From S5-327 sp965116015 (lineage in GTDB: Bacteria; Chloroflexota; Dehalococcoidia; Lucifugimonadales; Australimonadaceae): DNA of 64,000 nucleotides. Position numbers and translations under genes: made by a program. Within the stretch, counting starts at the first letter, position 1. The number at the start of each line of letters is the position of its first letter. Below the pieces are notes generated by a model. The model was not told where the DNA came from. It did not search any database and saw nothing but the letters and a program-made list of their open reading frames with translations. Shown here piece after piece: positions 12,501 to 18,129 of this stretch. The stretch lies in contig OZ220477.1 of the NCBI GenBank assembly GCA_965116015.1, positions 62,001 through 126,000 of the forward strand, in the 5' to 3' direction.

Positions 12501-15500
12501 GGCCTCGAGAACGGCGCCAGCTACCGCTTCCGCATCCGTGCCGTCAACCCCGGAGGCGAGAGCGACCAATCAGTCGTCGTCTCAGCCACACCCCAGCTCC
12601 CGCCAACCCCCACCCCTACCCCCACACCTGCGGCCCCTCTAGACCCCACTCTCGCAGCCCCAACCGGACTCTCCGCCGCCGCCGGCTCCAGCAAGGTAAC
12701 CCTCTCCTGGACCAACCCCAACGACAACTCCATCACCTACTACGAATACCAACAGAAAGTAAGCGCCGGAAACTACGGAGCCTGGTCTGAGATCCCCAAC
12801 TCCCACGCAGGAACAACGTCCGCCGAGATAACCGGCCTCGCCGCGGGAGTCGCCCACGCCTTCAAGATCCGCGCCAGGGATTCCGACGGCGCCGGCGCCG
12901 CATCCGCAGAAGTAACCGCAACCCCCGCCGCGCCATCCATAACCCTCTTCGTAACCGCAGGCAACGGACAAGCAACCCTCAACTGGGAGCTCAGCGGCCC
13001 CCTTCCCCCATCCCCCGCTTTCACCAGCTGGGAACTCTCCACCCGCGACAAATCCACTGGCGAGTGGGGCGACTGGACCACAAGAACAGCGATCTCCGGC
13101 GCAACCTCCTCCACCCGAACCCACACCCTGACGAGCGTGCGCAACGAAACAGACCACCAGGCCTCGATCTCCATAACCCCCCGATCTCTCGCCGCCGCGC
13201 CGACATCCGGCTCCCAGTCCGGCAACGTGGGATTCTCGAACGAGCCGCAGTTCTACCCCTCGCTCTACCCCGGCGGCTCCGCTCCGGCGGCGACCCCTGC
13301 CGCTCCCACCGGCTTCGCCGCTAGGGCGGCAGGCCCCGGCAGGATATCCCTCAGCTGGAACTCCGCCGAATCCGACAGAACCATCAACGGGTGGCAGTAC
13401 CGCCACAAGAGAGGCGGGCGCTCCTACGGCGATTGGGTGAGCATCCCCCGTACCGGCTTCACAACAAAGGGGCACACGGTTAGCGGCCTCGTCGGCGGCG
13501 CCCCGTACGCCTTCCAGGTTCGCGCCGTCAACATCGCCGGCTACGGAGCCGTATCCGCAGAAGCAACCGCCGCCACCACATCCCCCCCGATTCCCACCCC
13601 CACCCCCTCGACTCCCCCCATCAACACGCCCACCCCCACGCCAGCGGACACCCCCACCCCCACGCCGACGGACACGCCCACCCCCACGCCGACGGACACG
13701 CCTACTCCCACGCCGACGGACACCCCCACCCCCACGCCAGCGGACACCCCCACCCCCACGCCAGCGGACACCCCCACGCCCACAGCCACGGCGACCCCCA
13801 CCCCCACGCCCGCGGACACCCCGACTCCCACCCCCACCCCTATCCCCACCCCCGCCGCTCCCACCGGGCTTGCCGCCACCGCAGGCAACGCGCAGGTAAC
13901 CCTCGCCTGGACCAACCCCAACGACGCCACGATCACCGGCTACCGGATCCGGCAGCGCAAAGGCAGCGCCGCCTGGGGCGATTGGACCGACATCGGTTCC
14001 TCCGACGCATCCACCGTGAAGCACGTCGTAACCGGCCTCGACAACGGCTCCCGGTACCGATTCCGCATCCGCGCCGTCAACCCAGGAGGCGAGGGTCCCC
14101 AATCATCCGTCGTCTCGGTCACCCCAAACCCGCCGCCGACCCCCACGCCGACGCCCACCCCTACGCCCGGGCCCACCCCCACGCCAGCGGACACGCCCAC
14201 CCCCACGCCAGCGGACACGCCCACCCCCACGCCGACGGACACCCCCACCCCCACGCCGACGCACACGCCCACCCCCACGCCAGCGGACACCCCCACCCCC
14301 ACGCCAGCGGACACCCCCACCCCCACGCCAGCGGACACCCCCACCCCCACGCCGACGGACACCCCCACCCCCACGCCGACGGACACCCCCACCCCCACGC
14401 CGACGGACACGCCCACCCCCACGCCAGCGGACACCCCCACCCCCACGCCAGCGGACACGCCCACCCCCACGCCAGCGGACACCCCTACCCCCACGCCAGC
14501 GGACACGCCCACCCCCACGCCGACGGACACGCCCACCCCCACGCCGACGGACACGCCTACTCCCACGCCGACGGACACCCCCACCCCCACGCCAGCGGAC
14601 ACCCCCACCCCCACAGCCACGGCGACCCCCACCCCCACGCCCGCGGACACCCCGACTCCCACCCCCACCCCTATCCCCACCCCCGCCGCTCCCACCGGGC
14701 TTGCCGCCACCGCAGGCAACGCGCAGGTAACCCTCGCCTGGACCAACCCCAACGACGCCACGATCACCGGCTACCGGATCCGGCAGCGCAAGGGCAGCGC
14801 CGCCTGGGGCGATTGGACCGACATCGGTTCCTCCGACGCATCCACCGTGAAGCACGTCGTAACCGGCCTCGACAACGGCTCCCGGTACCGATTCCGCATC
14901 CGCGCCGTCAACCCAGGAGGCGAGGGTCCCCAATCATCCGTCGTCTCGGTCACCCCAAACCCGCCGCCGACCCCCACGCCTACGCACACCCCTACGCCTG
15001 GGCCCACGCCGACGCCGACGCACACCCCCACCCCCACGCCAGCGGACACCCCCACGCCGACGCCGACGCACACCCCCACCCCAACCCCGACGGCCACGCA
15101 CACTCCCACGCCCGAGCCTCCTACCCCTACCTCCACACCGACGCACACCCCCACCCCAACCCCGACGGCCACGCACACCCCCACACCCGAGCCTCCTACC
15201 CCTACTCCCACGCCGACGGACACCCCCACCCCCACGCCAGCGGACACCCCCACGCCGACGCCGACGGACACCCCCACGCCCACGCCAGCGGACACCCCCA
15301 CGCCGACGCCGACGCACACCCCTACTCCCACGCCGACGGACACCCCCACCCCAACCCCGACGAACACGCCCACGCCCGATCCCACAGCCACGCCCACGCC
15401 CACGCCCGAGCCCACGGCCACGAACACCCCCACGCCTGATCCCACGAACACGCCCACGCCTGATCCCACGGCCACGAACACTCCCACGCCCGAGCCCACG

Positions 15501-16634
15501 GACACTCCCACCCCAACCCCGACGCATACTCCCACTCCGACCCCGACCAACACTCCCACCCCAACCCCGACGCATACCCCCACGCCTACTCCCACCCCCA
15601 TTCCCACCCCTGCCGCCCCAACCGGACTCGCCGCCGCGGCGGGCTACGAGCAAGTAACCCTCACATGGACTAACCCCAACGACGCCACGATCACCGGTTA
15701 CAGAATCAGCCAGAAGAAAGGCAGCGACGCTTGGGGCGACTGGACCGACATCGATCCCTCCGGCGCAACCACCGTAACCCACACCGTAACCGGCCTGGAC
15801 AACGGCGCGAGCTACCAATTCCGCATCCGCGCCGTCAACCCCGGAGGCGAGAGCGCCCCATCAGTCGCCGCCTCCGCTACCCCCGACGCCAACGCGCCCA
15901 CGCCCACCCCGACGCCCACCCCCACTCCAACGCCCACTCACACCCCCACGGCCACGCCTACCCCCAGCCCCACCGCAACTCCCACTCCCACCCCGCGACC
16001 AGGAGCAACGGCCGTTCCCGCCCCCACCCCTCAAACACGCGGCGTCGGAATCAGCGGCTCGACAATCGTGCGCCGGGCCACCCCCACCCCGACGGCAACG
16101 CCCACCCCGCGCCCGACGGCAACGCCTACCCCCACGCCGACGGCAACGGCCACCCCCACCGCGACGGCGGCGGCTCCATCCCCCACCGCAACGGCGGTTC
16201 CGCGCCCAACAGCGACAGCGGTTCCGCGCCCAACAGCGACAGCTGCTCCACGCCCCACCGCGACAGCGGCTCCGCGCCCGACGGCGACGGCGGTTCCCCG
16301 CCCCACCGCGACAGCTCCACGCCCGACGGCGACAGCCGCTCCTCGTCCCACAGCAACGCCCGCTCCCACCCCCACGACGGCTCTGCCGCCCACGGCGACA
16401 GCGGCGCCGTCCCCAACAGCGACGACAGCTCCGCTCCCCACGGCAACCTACACGCCGATGCCGGCGGCGACCTCCACGCCCACCCCCAGACCGACGCCGA
16501 CCCCCACCCTGGCGCCGACGCCTGAAGGCGGAGGCGTATTCTCCGGTGCCGCCGTCCCGTTGACTGCCGGAGGCGTGGCGGTAGTCCTGATCGCTATTGG
16601 CGGTTACGGCTTCTACGTCTACCGCCAGAGATAG
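3576..16634 (+). CDS. Giant multi-module surface protein (4,352 aa): FN3-like modules, Thr-Pro linkers, four unknown Cys modules
   Basis: The start is the ATG at 3576 because GAGGG lies 11 nt upstream and the protein then opens with a signal/anchor sequence (MKSLLARYDG, then hydrophobic residues 16-36). An earlier in-frame TTG at 3471 would add a charged non-signal extension. About 23 fibronectin-III-like modules follow, many in a recurring order (GLSA-type, ITLF-type, GF-type), joined by Thr-Pro linkers. Four copies of an unrelated ~205-residue module lie near residues 731-934, 948-1155, 1725-1931 and 2608-2818; these hold the only cysteines I see. The C-terminus repeats the neighbour's design: ISGSTIVRRATP, a Pro-rich stalk, PEGGGVFSGAAVPL, one transmembrane helix and YRQR. 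Likely a cell-surface fibre or adhesin (inferred). Near-identical internal duplications suggest rapid length change. Confidence 0.85.
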   Translation: MKSLLARYDGNRPLHWIIPLSAILLSAILLALILIPPSRVGAAILDPLLSQAATPTAPTGLSASAGSSKVTLSWTNPNDSSITYYEYQQKVGTNNYGSWAEIPNSHKDTTSAEILQLAAGVAHAFKIRARNSSGAGAASAEVTATPTAPTITLFAVAGNRKADLRWELSGPLPPSPAFASWEVSTRSAVRGSSNTWTDWTTRTAISGAAASTRTHTLAFTTQENDLDKSASISITPRSLAAAPASGSQAGNAGFSNEPQFYVSFWTPLPTATPAAPAGFTASAGVARATLRWTNPNDSNITDWQYRHKRGGRSYGAWTTIPGSDKDTTSRTITGLAGGEAYTFQVRAVNVAGYGAASSEQDATPAAPPTPTPTATATPTPTPAPTPTPAASNSALPTPAGLEAAPGPSSVTLTWTNPKDDDIDWYEYQQQVDSAPYGFWTEIPNSHNGTTSAEITGLAAGVEHKFKIRARNADGAGAASAEATATPAAPTLTLFGVAGNGHVKLRWEFSGPLPPSPAVTSWELSTRNRIRPGVWAAWTTRTAISGATASTRTHTVTGLGNQINTQASLSITPRSLVSAPSSGSQSGNPGFSTEPVFYPSSSSPAPTATPAAPPSLTFRQVRRTRVTLDWTRSTDRRITVWQYRQKRDGRTYGPWTTISGSIFDTYSHRVTGLIPGSAYTFQVRAVNAAGYGSPSAEKTVATTPLPTPTPTNIPTPTPTNTPTPLPPPTATALDFLTGRASATKIQLDRGGNVPPPLGDADNESSDSNSLIGWFDERNSIPEKTDPGEDSPRCLEVATGERHVYLAYSWSPGSKAVVNPPPGTQSGVSGWYPDISYSVGIAQVDQHTYRPRSQGGWARTGVDLGTGSTSSSPSNPATVDYWDGPDWSRDATTHNDILEVYLNVLPGSSFPVDVSIVAKAPSLPDTTYTITLSRDCDAARAAAPVSTTAALDLLSARTSASPPASSDKPPIGDPDDEAGDDNTLQGWFDARHLSPRRADPGETRARCLEIPTAQPYVYLAYSWAPGTKAVVNLPSKGGAIQGWYDPWKNKLNDGFDYFLGQRDIQQFAYRDDVTGPLGVRIAPIFLPRAGTPTSPMPSTVDYWDGDSSGANMWTHNDVLEVMFEVPSNSTFPVNMTIEAKDPDRTDATYTITLSRNCPDPAPTPTPTPSPTPIPTPSIPTGLAADAGDAQVTLTWTNPNNPTITGYQLRRQKGAAAWTDWLNIDPSDASTITHTVTGLENGASYRFRIRAVNPGGESDQSVAVSATPQPAATPTPIPTPGTPTGIAADAGDAQVTLTWTNPNDATITGYRFRQQKGGDAWSDWADIDPSDATTVMYVVTGLENGASYRFRIRAVNPGGESDQSVVVSATPQPAATPTPTPAPTDTPTPEPPTPTHTPTPSGPPPTPTPVAPTPTPVPSLVVAVAPTGLSATPGPSSVTLEWTNPNDSAIDYYEYQQKVGANNYGPWAEIPNSHKDTTSAEILELAAGVVHAFKIRARNSSGAGAESAEATATPAAPLITLFAVAGSGKVDLSWELTGPLPPTPAFTAWQVAFKRATDPWGAKTTIASATGATRTYTTQTITNERTYLATVSILPAALAGNGGVSNQVEFYSSAHTPIPTAAPDAPDGFIASPSDGKVTLYWTGYWTDPDDGSTLGWQYRHKRNGRSYGPWTDIPRPDDDDIDPDEETIAHELSDLTPGSPYTFQVRAVNAAGYGTASPEQTAVPSNASLDFLTASVGAAPADSGSLPPTLGDPANENSDANTLLGWFDEKDLAPIKIDPGEATPRCLEVPAGINYFIFINFSWGGDGTKAVVNLPIRGGAIQGWYEPWMNTKNNGFDYFVGRGQIRYYSHEPDESGDWTRTSQDLTRAGTPGGPDPSMVEYWDGTAGDIKHEHVAAVAFTPQAGSTFPVDVTIEAKNPNLEDSTYTITISRDCPDPEPTPTPTHTPTPTPTHTPTHTPTPTPTPTPIPTPGTPAGLAATAGNTQVTLRWNNPNDATITGYRFRQQKGGDAWTDWADIDPSDATTVTYTVTGLENGASYRFRIRAVNPGGESDQSVAVSATPQLPPTPTPTSTHTPTPIPTPAAPTGLSAAAGSSKVTLSWTNPNNAAIDYYEYQQKVGAGNYGSWAEIPNSHAGTTSAEITGLAAGVAHAFKIRARNSAGESAASAEVTATPAAPSITLFVTAGNGQATLNWELSGPLPPSPAFTSWELSTRDKSTGDWGDWTTRTAISGATSSTRTHTLTSVRNETDHQASISITPRSLAAAPTSGSQSGNVGFSNEPQFYPSLYPGGSAPAATPAAPTGFAARAAGPGRISLSWNSAESDRTINGWQYRHKRGGRSYGDWVSIPRTGFTTKGHTVSGLVGGASYAFQVRAVNIAGYGAVSAEATAATTSPPIPTPTPTPADTPTPTPADTPTPTPTDTPTPTPADTPTPTPADTPTPTPADTPTPTPADTPTPTPADTPTPTHTPTHTPTPTHTPTHTPTPTHTPTPTHTPTPIPTPGTPTGIAADAGDAQVTLTWTNPNDATITGYRFRQQKGGDAWSDWADIDPSDATTVMYVVTGLENGASYRFRIRAVNPGGESAQSVAVSATPQPAATPTPTPTPDASAPTAATFDFLTGKIGSAPPRELTGSELPPFGDADGEASDTNTLLGWFDAREATPEKADPGEDIPRCLEFPTTGGQTHIYIAYSYGAAGTKAVVNLPIKGGAIQGWFEPWKNTRSDGFDYFVGVGDIVQHSYKYKSSTRSWEALAQDLPRAGTGSSPAPSTTQFWEGGATVITHGEIAEVVFIVNSGSTFPVDMTLVAKAPSLEDTTYTITLSRDCDATRATPTPTPTPSTPATNTPTPTPVDTPTPTPTDTPTPTPADTPTPTPADTPTPTPADTPTPTPADTPTPTHTPTPTHTPTHTHTPTPTPTPIPTPGTPTGIAADAGDAQVTLTWTNPNDATITGYRFRQQKGGDAWSDWADIDPSDATTVMYVVTGLENGASYRFRIRAVNPGGESDQSVVVSATPQLPPTPTPTPTPAAPLDPTLAAPTGLSAAAGSSKVTLSWTNPNDNSITYYEYQQKVSAGNYGAWSEIPNSHAGTTSAEITGLAAGVAHAFKIRARDSDGAGAASAEVTATPAAPSITLFVTAGNGQATLNWELSGPLPPSPAFTSWELSTRDKSTGEWGDWTTRTAISGATSSTRTHTLTSVRNETDHQASISITPRSLAAAPTSGSQSGNVGFSNEPQFYPSLYPGGSAPAATPAAPTGFAARAAGPGRISLSWNSAESDRTINGWQYRHKRGGRSYGDWVSIPRTGFTTKGHTVSGLVGGAPYAFQVRAVNIAGYGAVSAEATAATTSPPIPTPTPSTPPINTPTPTPADTPTPTPTDTPTPTPTDTPTPTPTDTPTPTPADTPTPTPADTPTPTATATPTPTPADTPTPTPTPIPTPAAPTGLAATAGNAQVTLAWTNPNDATITGYRIRQRKGSAAWGDWTDIGSSDASTVKHVVTGLDNGSRYRFRIRAVNPGGEGPQSSVVSVTPNPPPTPTPTPTPTPGPTPTPADTPTPTPADTPTPTPTDTPTPTPTHTPTPTPADTPTPTPADTPTPTPADTPTPTPTDTPTPTPTDTPTPTPTDTPTPTPADTPTPTPADTPTPTPADTPTPTPADTPTPTPTDTPTPTPTDTPTPTPTDTPTPTPADTPTPTATATPTPTPADTPTPTPTPIPTPAAPTGLAATAGNAQVTLAWTNPNDATITGYRIRQRKGSAAWGDWTDIGSSDASTVKHVVTGLDNGSRYRFRIRAVNPGGEGPQSSVVSVTPNPPPTPTPTHTPTPGPTPTPTHTPTPTPADTPTPTPTHTPTPTPTATHTPTPEPPTPTSTPTHTPTPTPTATHTPTPEPPTPTPTPTDTPTPTPADTPTPTPTDTPTPTPADTPTPTPTHTPTPTPTDTPTPTPTNTPTPDPTATPTPTPEPTATNTPTPDPTNTPTPDPTATNTPTPEPTDTPTPTPTHTPTPTPTNTPTPTPTHTPTPTPTPIPTPAAPTGLAAAAGYEQVTLTWTNPNDATITGYRISQKKGSDAWGDWTDIDPSGATTVTHTVTGLDNGASYQFRIRAVNPGGESAPSVAASATPDANAPTPTPTPTPTPTPTHTPTATPTPSPTATPTPTPRPGATAVPAPTPQTRGVGISGSTIVRRATPTPTATPTPRPTATPTPTPTATATPTATAAAPSPTATAVPRPTATAVPRPTATAAPRPTATAAPRPTATAVPRPTATAPRPTATAAPRPTATPAPTPTTALPPTATAAPSPTATTAPLPTATYTPMPAATSTPTPRPTPTPTLAPTPEGGGVFSGAAVPLTAGGVAVVLIAIGGYGFYVYRQR
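5766..6377 (+). other. Unknown Cys-pair module, copy 1 (204 aa) in the giant protein
   Basis: Opens ALDFLTG, then GWFDE, DPGED, PRCLEV, KAVVN, VDYWDG, THND, and ends TYTITLSRDC. It carries two cysteines, one in PRCLE and one as the last residue, which could form a disulfide. I do not recognise the family. It has a Thr-Pro linker before it and is separated from copy 2 by only 13 residues. Confidence 0.7.
6417..7040 (+). other. Unknown Cys-pair module, copy 2 (208 aa)
   Basis: Same plan as copy 1: ALDLLSAR, GWFDA, DPGE, ARCLEI, KAVVNLP, GAIQGWY, GFDYF, VDYWDG, THND, ending TYTITLSRNC. Tandem with copy 1, whereas copies 3 and 4 stand alone between fibronectin-like modules. Confidence 0.7.
8748..9368 (+). 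other. Unknown Cys-pair module, copy 3 (207 aa)
   Basis: Opens ASLDFLTA, then GWFDE, DPGEA, PRCLEV, KAVVNLP, GAIQGWYEPW, GFDYFVG, VEYWDG, and ends TYTITISRDC. Two cysteines, at the same relative positions as in the other copies. Confidence 0.7.
9813..10767 (+). repeat. 955-bp direct repeat, copy 1 (three FN3-like modules)
   Basis: This block matches 12654-13608 at a constant offset of 2,841 bp, checked at several points along it. Most bases are identical; the first module differs around the WTNPN segment. It encodes a GLSA, ITLF and GF module triplet. Probably a recent segmental duplication inside the gene. Confidence 0.85.
10755..10968 (+). repeat. 24-bp minisatellite encoding TPTPTPAD, about 8 units
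   Basis: Tandem 24-bp units of ACGCCCACCCCCACGCCAGC type, encoding TPTPTPAD/TPTPTPTD. The unit is a whole number of codons, so gain or loss of units keeps the frame. Confidence 0.85.
11056..11335 (+). repeat. ~280-bp FN3 module repeat (three copies: 7396-, 11056-, 12310-)
   Basis: The module beginning GTPTGIAADAGD is nearly identical at DNA level at about 7396-7675, 11056-11335 and 12310-12589 (offsets 3,660 and 1,254 bp), including silent positions. Recent duplication or gene conversion is more likely than selection on protein sequence alone. Confidence 0.8.
11397..12029 (+). other. Unknown Cys-pair module, copy 4 (211 aa)
   Basis: Opens ATFDFLTG, then GWFDAR, DPGED, PRCLEF, KAVVNLP, GAIQGWFEPW, GFDYFVG, TQFWEGG, and ends TYTITLSRDC. 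Two cysteines. It lies between two near-identical fibronectin-like modules. Confidence 0.7.
12093..12245 (+). repeat. 24-bp minisatellite encoding TPTPTPAD, about 6 units
   Basis: Same unit as at 10755, with V/T/A variants at the seventh or eighth residue. Linker after unknown-module copy 4. Confidence 0.85.
12654..13608 (+). repeat. 955-bp direct repeat, copy 2
   Basis: Second copy of 9813-10767. The two diverge at the right edge, where different Thr-Pro linkers begin. Confidence 0.85.
13620..13830 (+). repeat. 24-bp minisatellite encoding TPTPTPAD, about 7 units
   Basis: Same unit, interrupted by a TATA segment near the end. It leads into the 360-bp duplicated module. Confidence 0.85.
13790..14149 (+). 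repeat. 360-bp direct repeat, copy 1
   Basis: Linker plus one fibronectin-like module (GLAATAGNAQ). Matches 14621-14980 at an offset of 831 bp with almost no differences. Confidence 0.85.
14158..14672 (+). repeat. 24-bp minisatellite, about 20 units (longest array)
   Basis: About 20 tandem copies of the 24-bp TPTPTPAD/TPTPTPTD unit between the two 360-bp repeats. The runs of identical units make this the likeliest site of length polymorphism, and also of assembly collapse. Confidence 0.85.
14621..14980 (+). repeat. 360-bp direct repeat, copy 2
   Basis: Second copy of 13790-14149. The two modules are separated by a long 24-bp-unit linker array. Confidence 0.85.
14985..15606 (+). repeat. Degenerate Thr-Pro linker array
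   Basis: About 200 codons of TPTPT with H, D, N, E and A substitutions. It lacks the strict 24-bp periodicity of the other arrays, so it is probably older. It precedes the last fibronectin-like module. Confidence 0.75.
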
Positions 16635-16692
16635 AAGCAGAACGGCGAACGAGCCCCTCGCGCCCGCGCAAGCGCGCCAGGCCGACAACCTC

Positions 16693-16723
16693 CCCCGGGA
16701 GGAGCCCCCCGCTCCTCCCGGGG
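16693..16723 (+). terminator. Strong hairpin after the giant gene
   Basis: A perfect 13-bp inverted repeat (CCCCGGGAGGAGC at 16693-16705, its complement at 16711-16723) has a 5-nt C loop and starts 58 nt after the stop codon. No T-tract follows, so it may be a U-less intrinsic terminator or an mRNA 3'-end stabiliser. Confidence 0.7.
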
Positions 16724-16802
16724 ACTCCCCCAACCCGGACCACCCGCCCCAAGTCTTACACCGCGTATACCTCGGGATTCCGCGCAAACCCCCAATCCCC
16801 CT

Positions 16803-17585
16803 GTGCCCCTCCGAACGCGTAGCATCCCCGCCACCCCCTCCCCCCTGCGCCCCACGAGCGCGTAACATCCCCCATCATCCCCCCTCTGCGCCCCCCACAA
16901 CGCGTAACATCTCCCATCATCCACCCCCCTGCGCCCCTCCGAACGCGTAACATCCCCCGCCATCCACCCCCCTGCGCCCCTCCGAACGCGTAACACCCCC
17001 CATCATCCACCCCTCTGCGCCCCCCACAGACGCGTAACATCCCCCGCCATCCACCCCCCTGCGCCCCCCACAGACGCGTAACATCCCCCGCCATCCACCC
17101 CCCTGCGCCCCCCACAGACGCGTAACATCCCCCATCATCCACCCCCTGCGCTCCCTCCGAACGCGTAACATCCCCCACCATCCACCCCCCTGGATCCCTC
17201 GAACGCGTAACATCCCCCATTATCCACCCCCCTGGATCCCTCGAACGCGTAACATCCCCCATCATCCACCCCCTGGATCCCCCCGGATGCGTAACATCCC
17301 CCGCCCCCCTACGCCTCCCGAACGCTTAACATCCCCCGCCCCCCTACGCCTCCCGAACGCTTAACATCCCCCTTCATCCACCCCCCTGCACCCCTCGAAC
17401 GCGTAACATCATCCACCCCCTGCGCTCCCCTCGAACGCGTAACATCTCCCATCATCCACCCCCTGCGCTCCCCCGGACGCGTAACATCCCCCATCATCCA
17501 CCCCCTGCGCTCCCCTCGGACGCGTAACATTCCCGCCATCCACGCCCCCTGAGCCCCCCGGACGCGTAACATCCCCCGCCAACTA
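16803..17585. repeat. ~42-bp minisatellite, about 19 units, core CGTAACATCCCCC
   Basis: About 19 head-to-tail units of roughly 42 bp, each holding (A/G)ACGCGTAACATCCCCC, a CATCCACCCCC middle and a TGCGCCCC end. Units differ by small substitutions and indels. No open frame with coding character runs through it. Unlike a CRISPR array, the sequence between cores is itself repeated. A 42-bp period is four helical turns, so the cores face the same side of the DNA. It could be a protein-binding array, centromere-like site or recombinogenic satellite; the function is unknown. Confidence 0.85.
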
Positions 17586-17908
17586 TCCCCCAGCGCCCCA
17601 GATCGCTAACCCCCGCTGCCAAAGCAACCTGGACCCCCACGGCGCCTGACGCCTACCGCCCAAGCAACCCCGTCGCCCCGATGGCGCACAGGTGCCCCAC
17701 CGCTCCCTCGCCCAGTCGTCCCCGCACGAGCGGAACCGCCCAACCTCCCTCCAACGCCTGAGCGCCTCGCCCCCGTCCCTCACGCCGTTCCCCGCTCCGC
17801 CCGCCACCTGCCCCTTGTCCCATACACCCCCTCCTGATACGCTGATTGACGTGGCAATCGACATAGGTGCTCCCCCATCGCCTTCTCCCCGCCGCCCCCG
17901 AACACAAC
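17586..17908. other. Non-coding stretch between minisatellite and purM control region
   Basis: C-rich sequence with no convincing coding frame, RNA gene or transposon end. The first 40 bases look like a decayed minisatellite unit (AGCGCCCC, GATCGCTAAC). I see nothing else in it. Confidence 0.5.
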
Positions 17909-17934
17909 GTTACGGAATGTTACGAATTGTTACG
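17909..17934 (-). promoter_or_regulatory. Three GTTACG direct repeats spaced exactly 10 bp
   Basis: GTTACG begins at 17909, 17919 and 17929. The complementary strand reads CGTAACAATTCGTAACATT followed by CCGTAACG. The same 19 nt occurs at 57099-57117 upstream of mcrC. Direct repeats one helical turn apart are typical operators of OmpR/PhoB-type response regulators (family knowledge), but the regulator here is unknown. Further GTAAC copies lie at about 17948 and 17986, towards purM. Confidence 0.5.
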
Positions 17935-18111
17935 TCTCCGCAAACGAGTAACCTCCTGAGCCGCTCCTGAACCCGCCCCTCCCAGAAAGTAACCCCCTTC
18001 CCGCAATCCCCTCCGCTCCCCGCACTGGCGCGGTCGCAGCCTCCCGCTCTCCCTCCTCGCAAGGCGAGCGCCCGCCGCCCCGAGACGCGAACGAACCAAA
18101 GCGGCGCACGG

Positions 18112-18117
18112 TAGAAT
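18112..18117 (+). promoter_or_regulatory. -10-like TAGAAT before purM
   Basis: TAGAAT ends 12 nt before the purM ATG, so a transcript from it would be almost leaderless. No good -35 is visible. Similar hexamers precede prs, secA, valS and others. Confidence 0.4.
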
Positions 18118-18129
18118 CCCCCCGTCGCT

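Noticed and set aside
16803..17585. Minisatellite considered as a second CRISPR array
   Set aside because: The sequence between CGTAACAT cores is itself repeated (CATCCACCCCC, TGCGCCCC) and units vary in length; there are no unique spacers.
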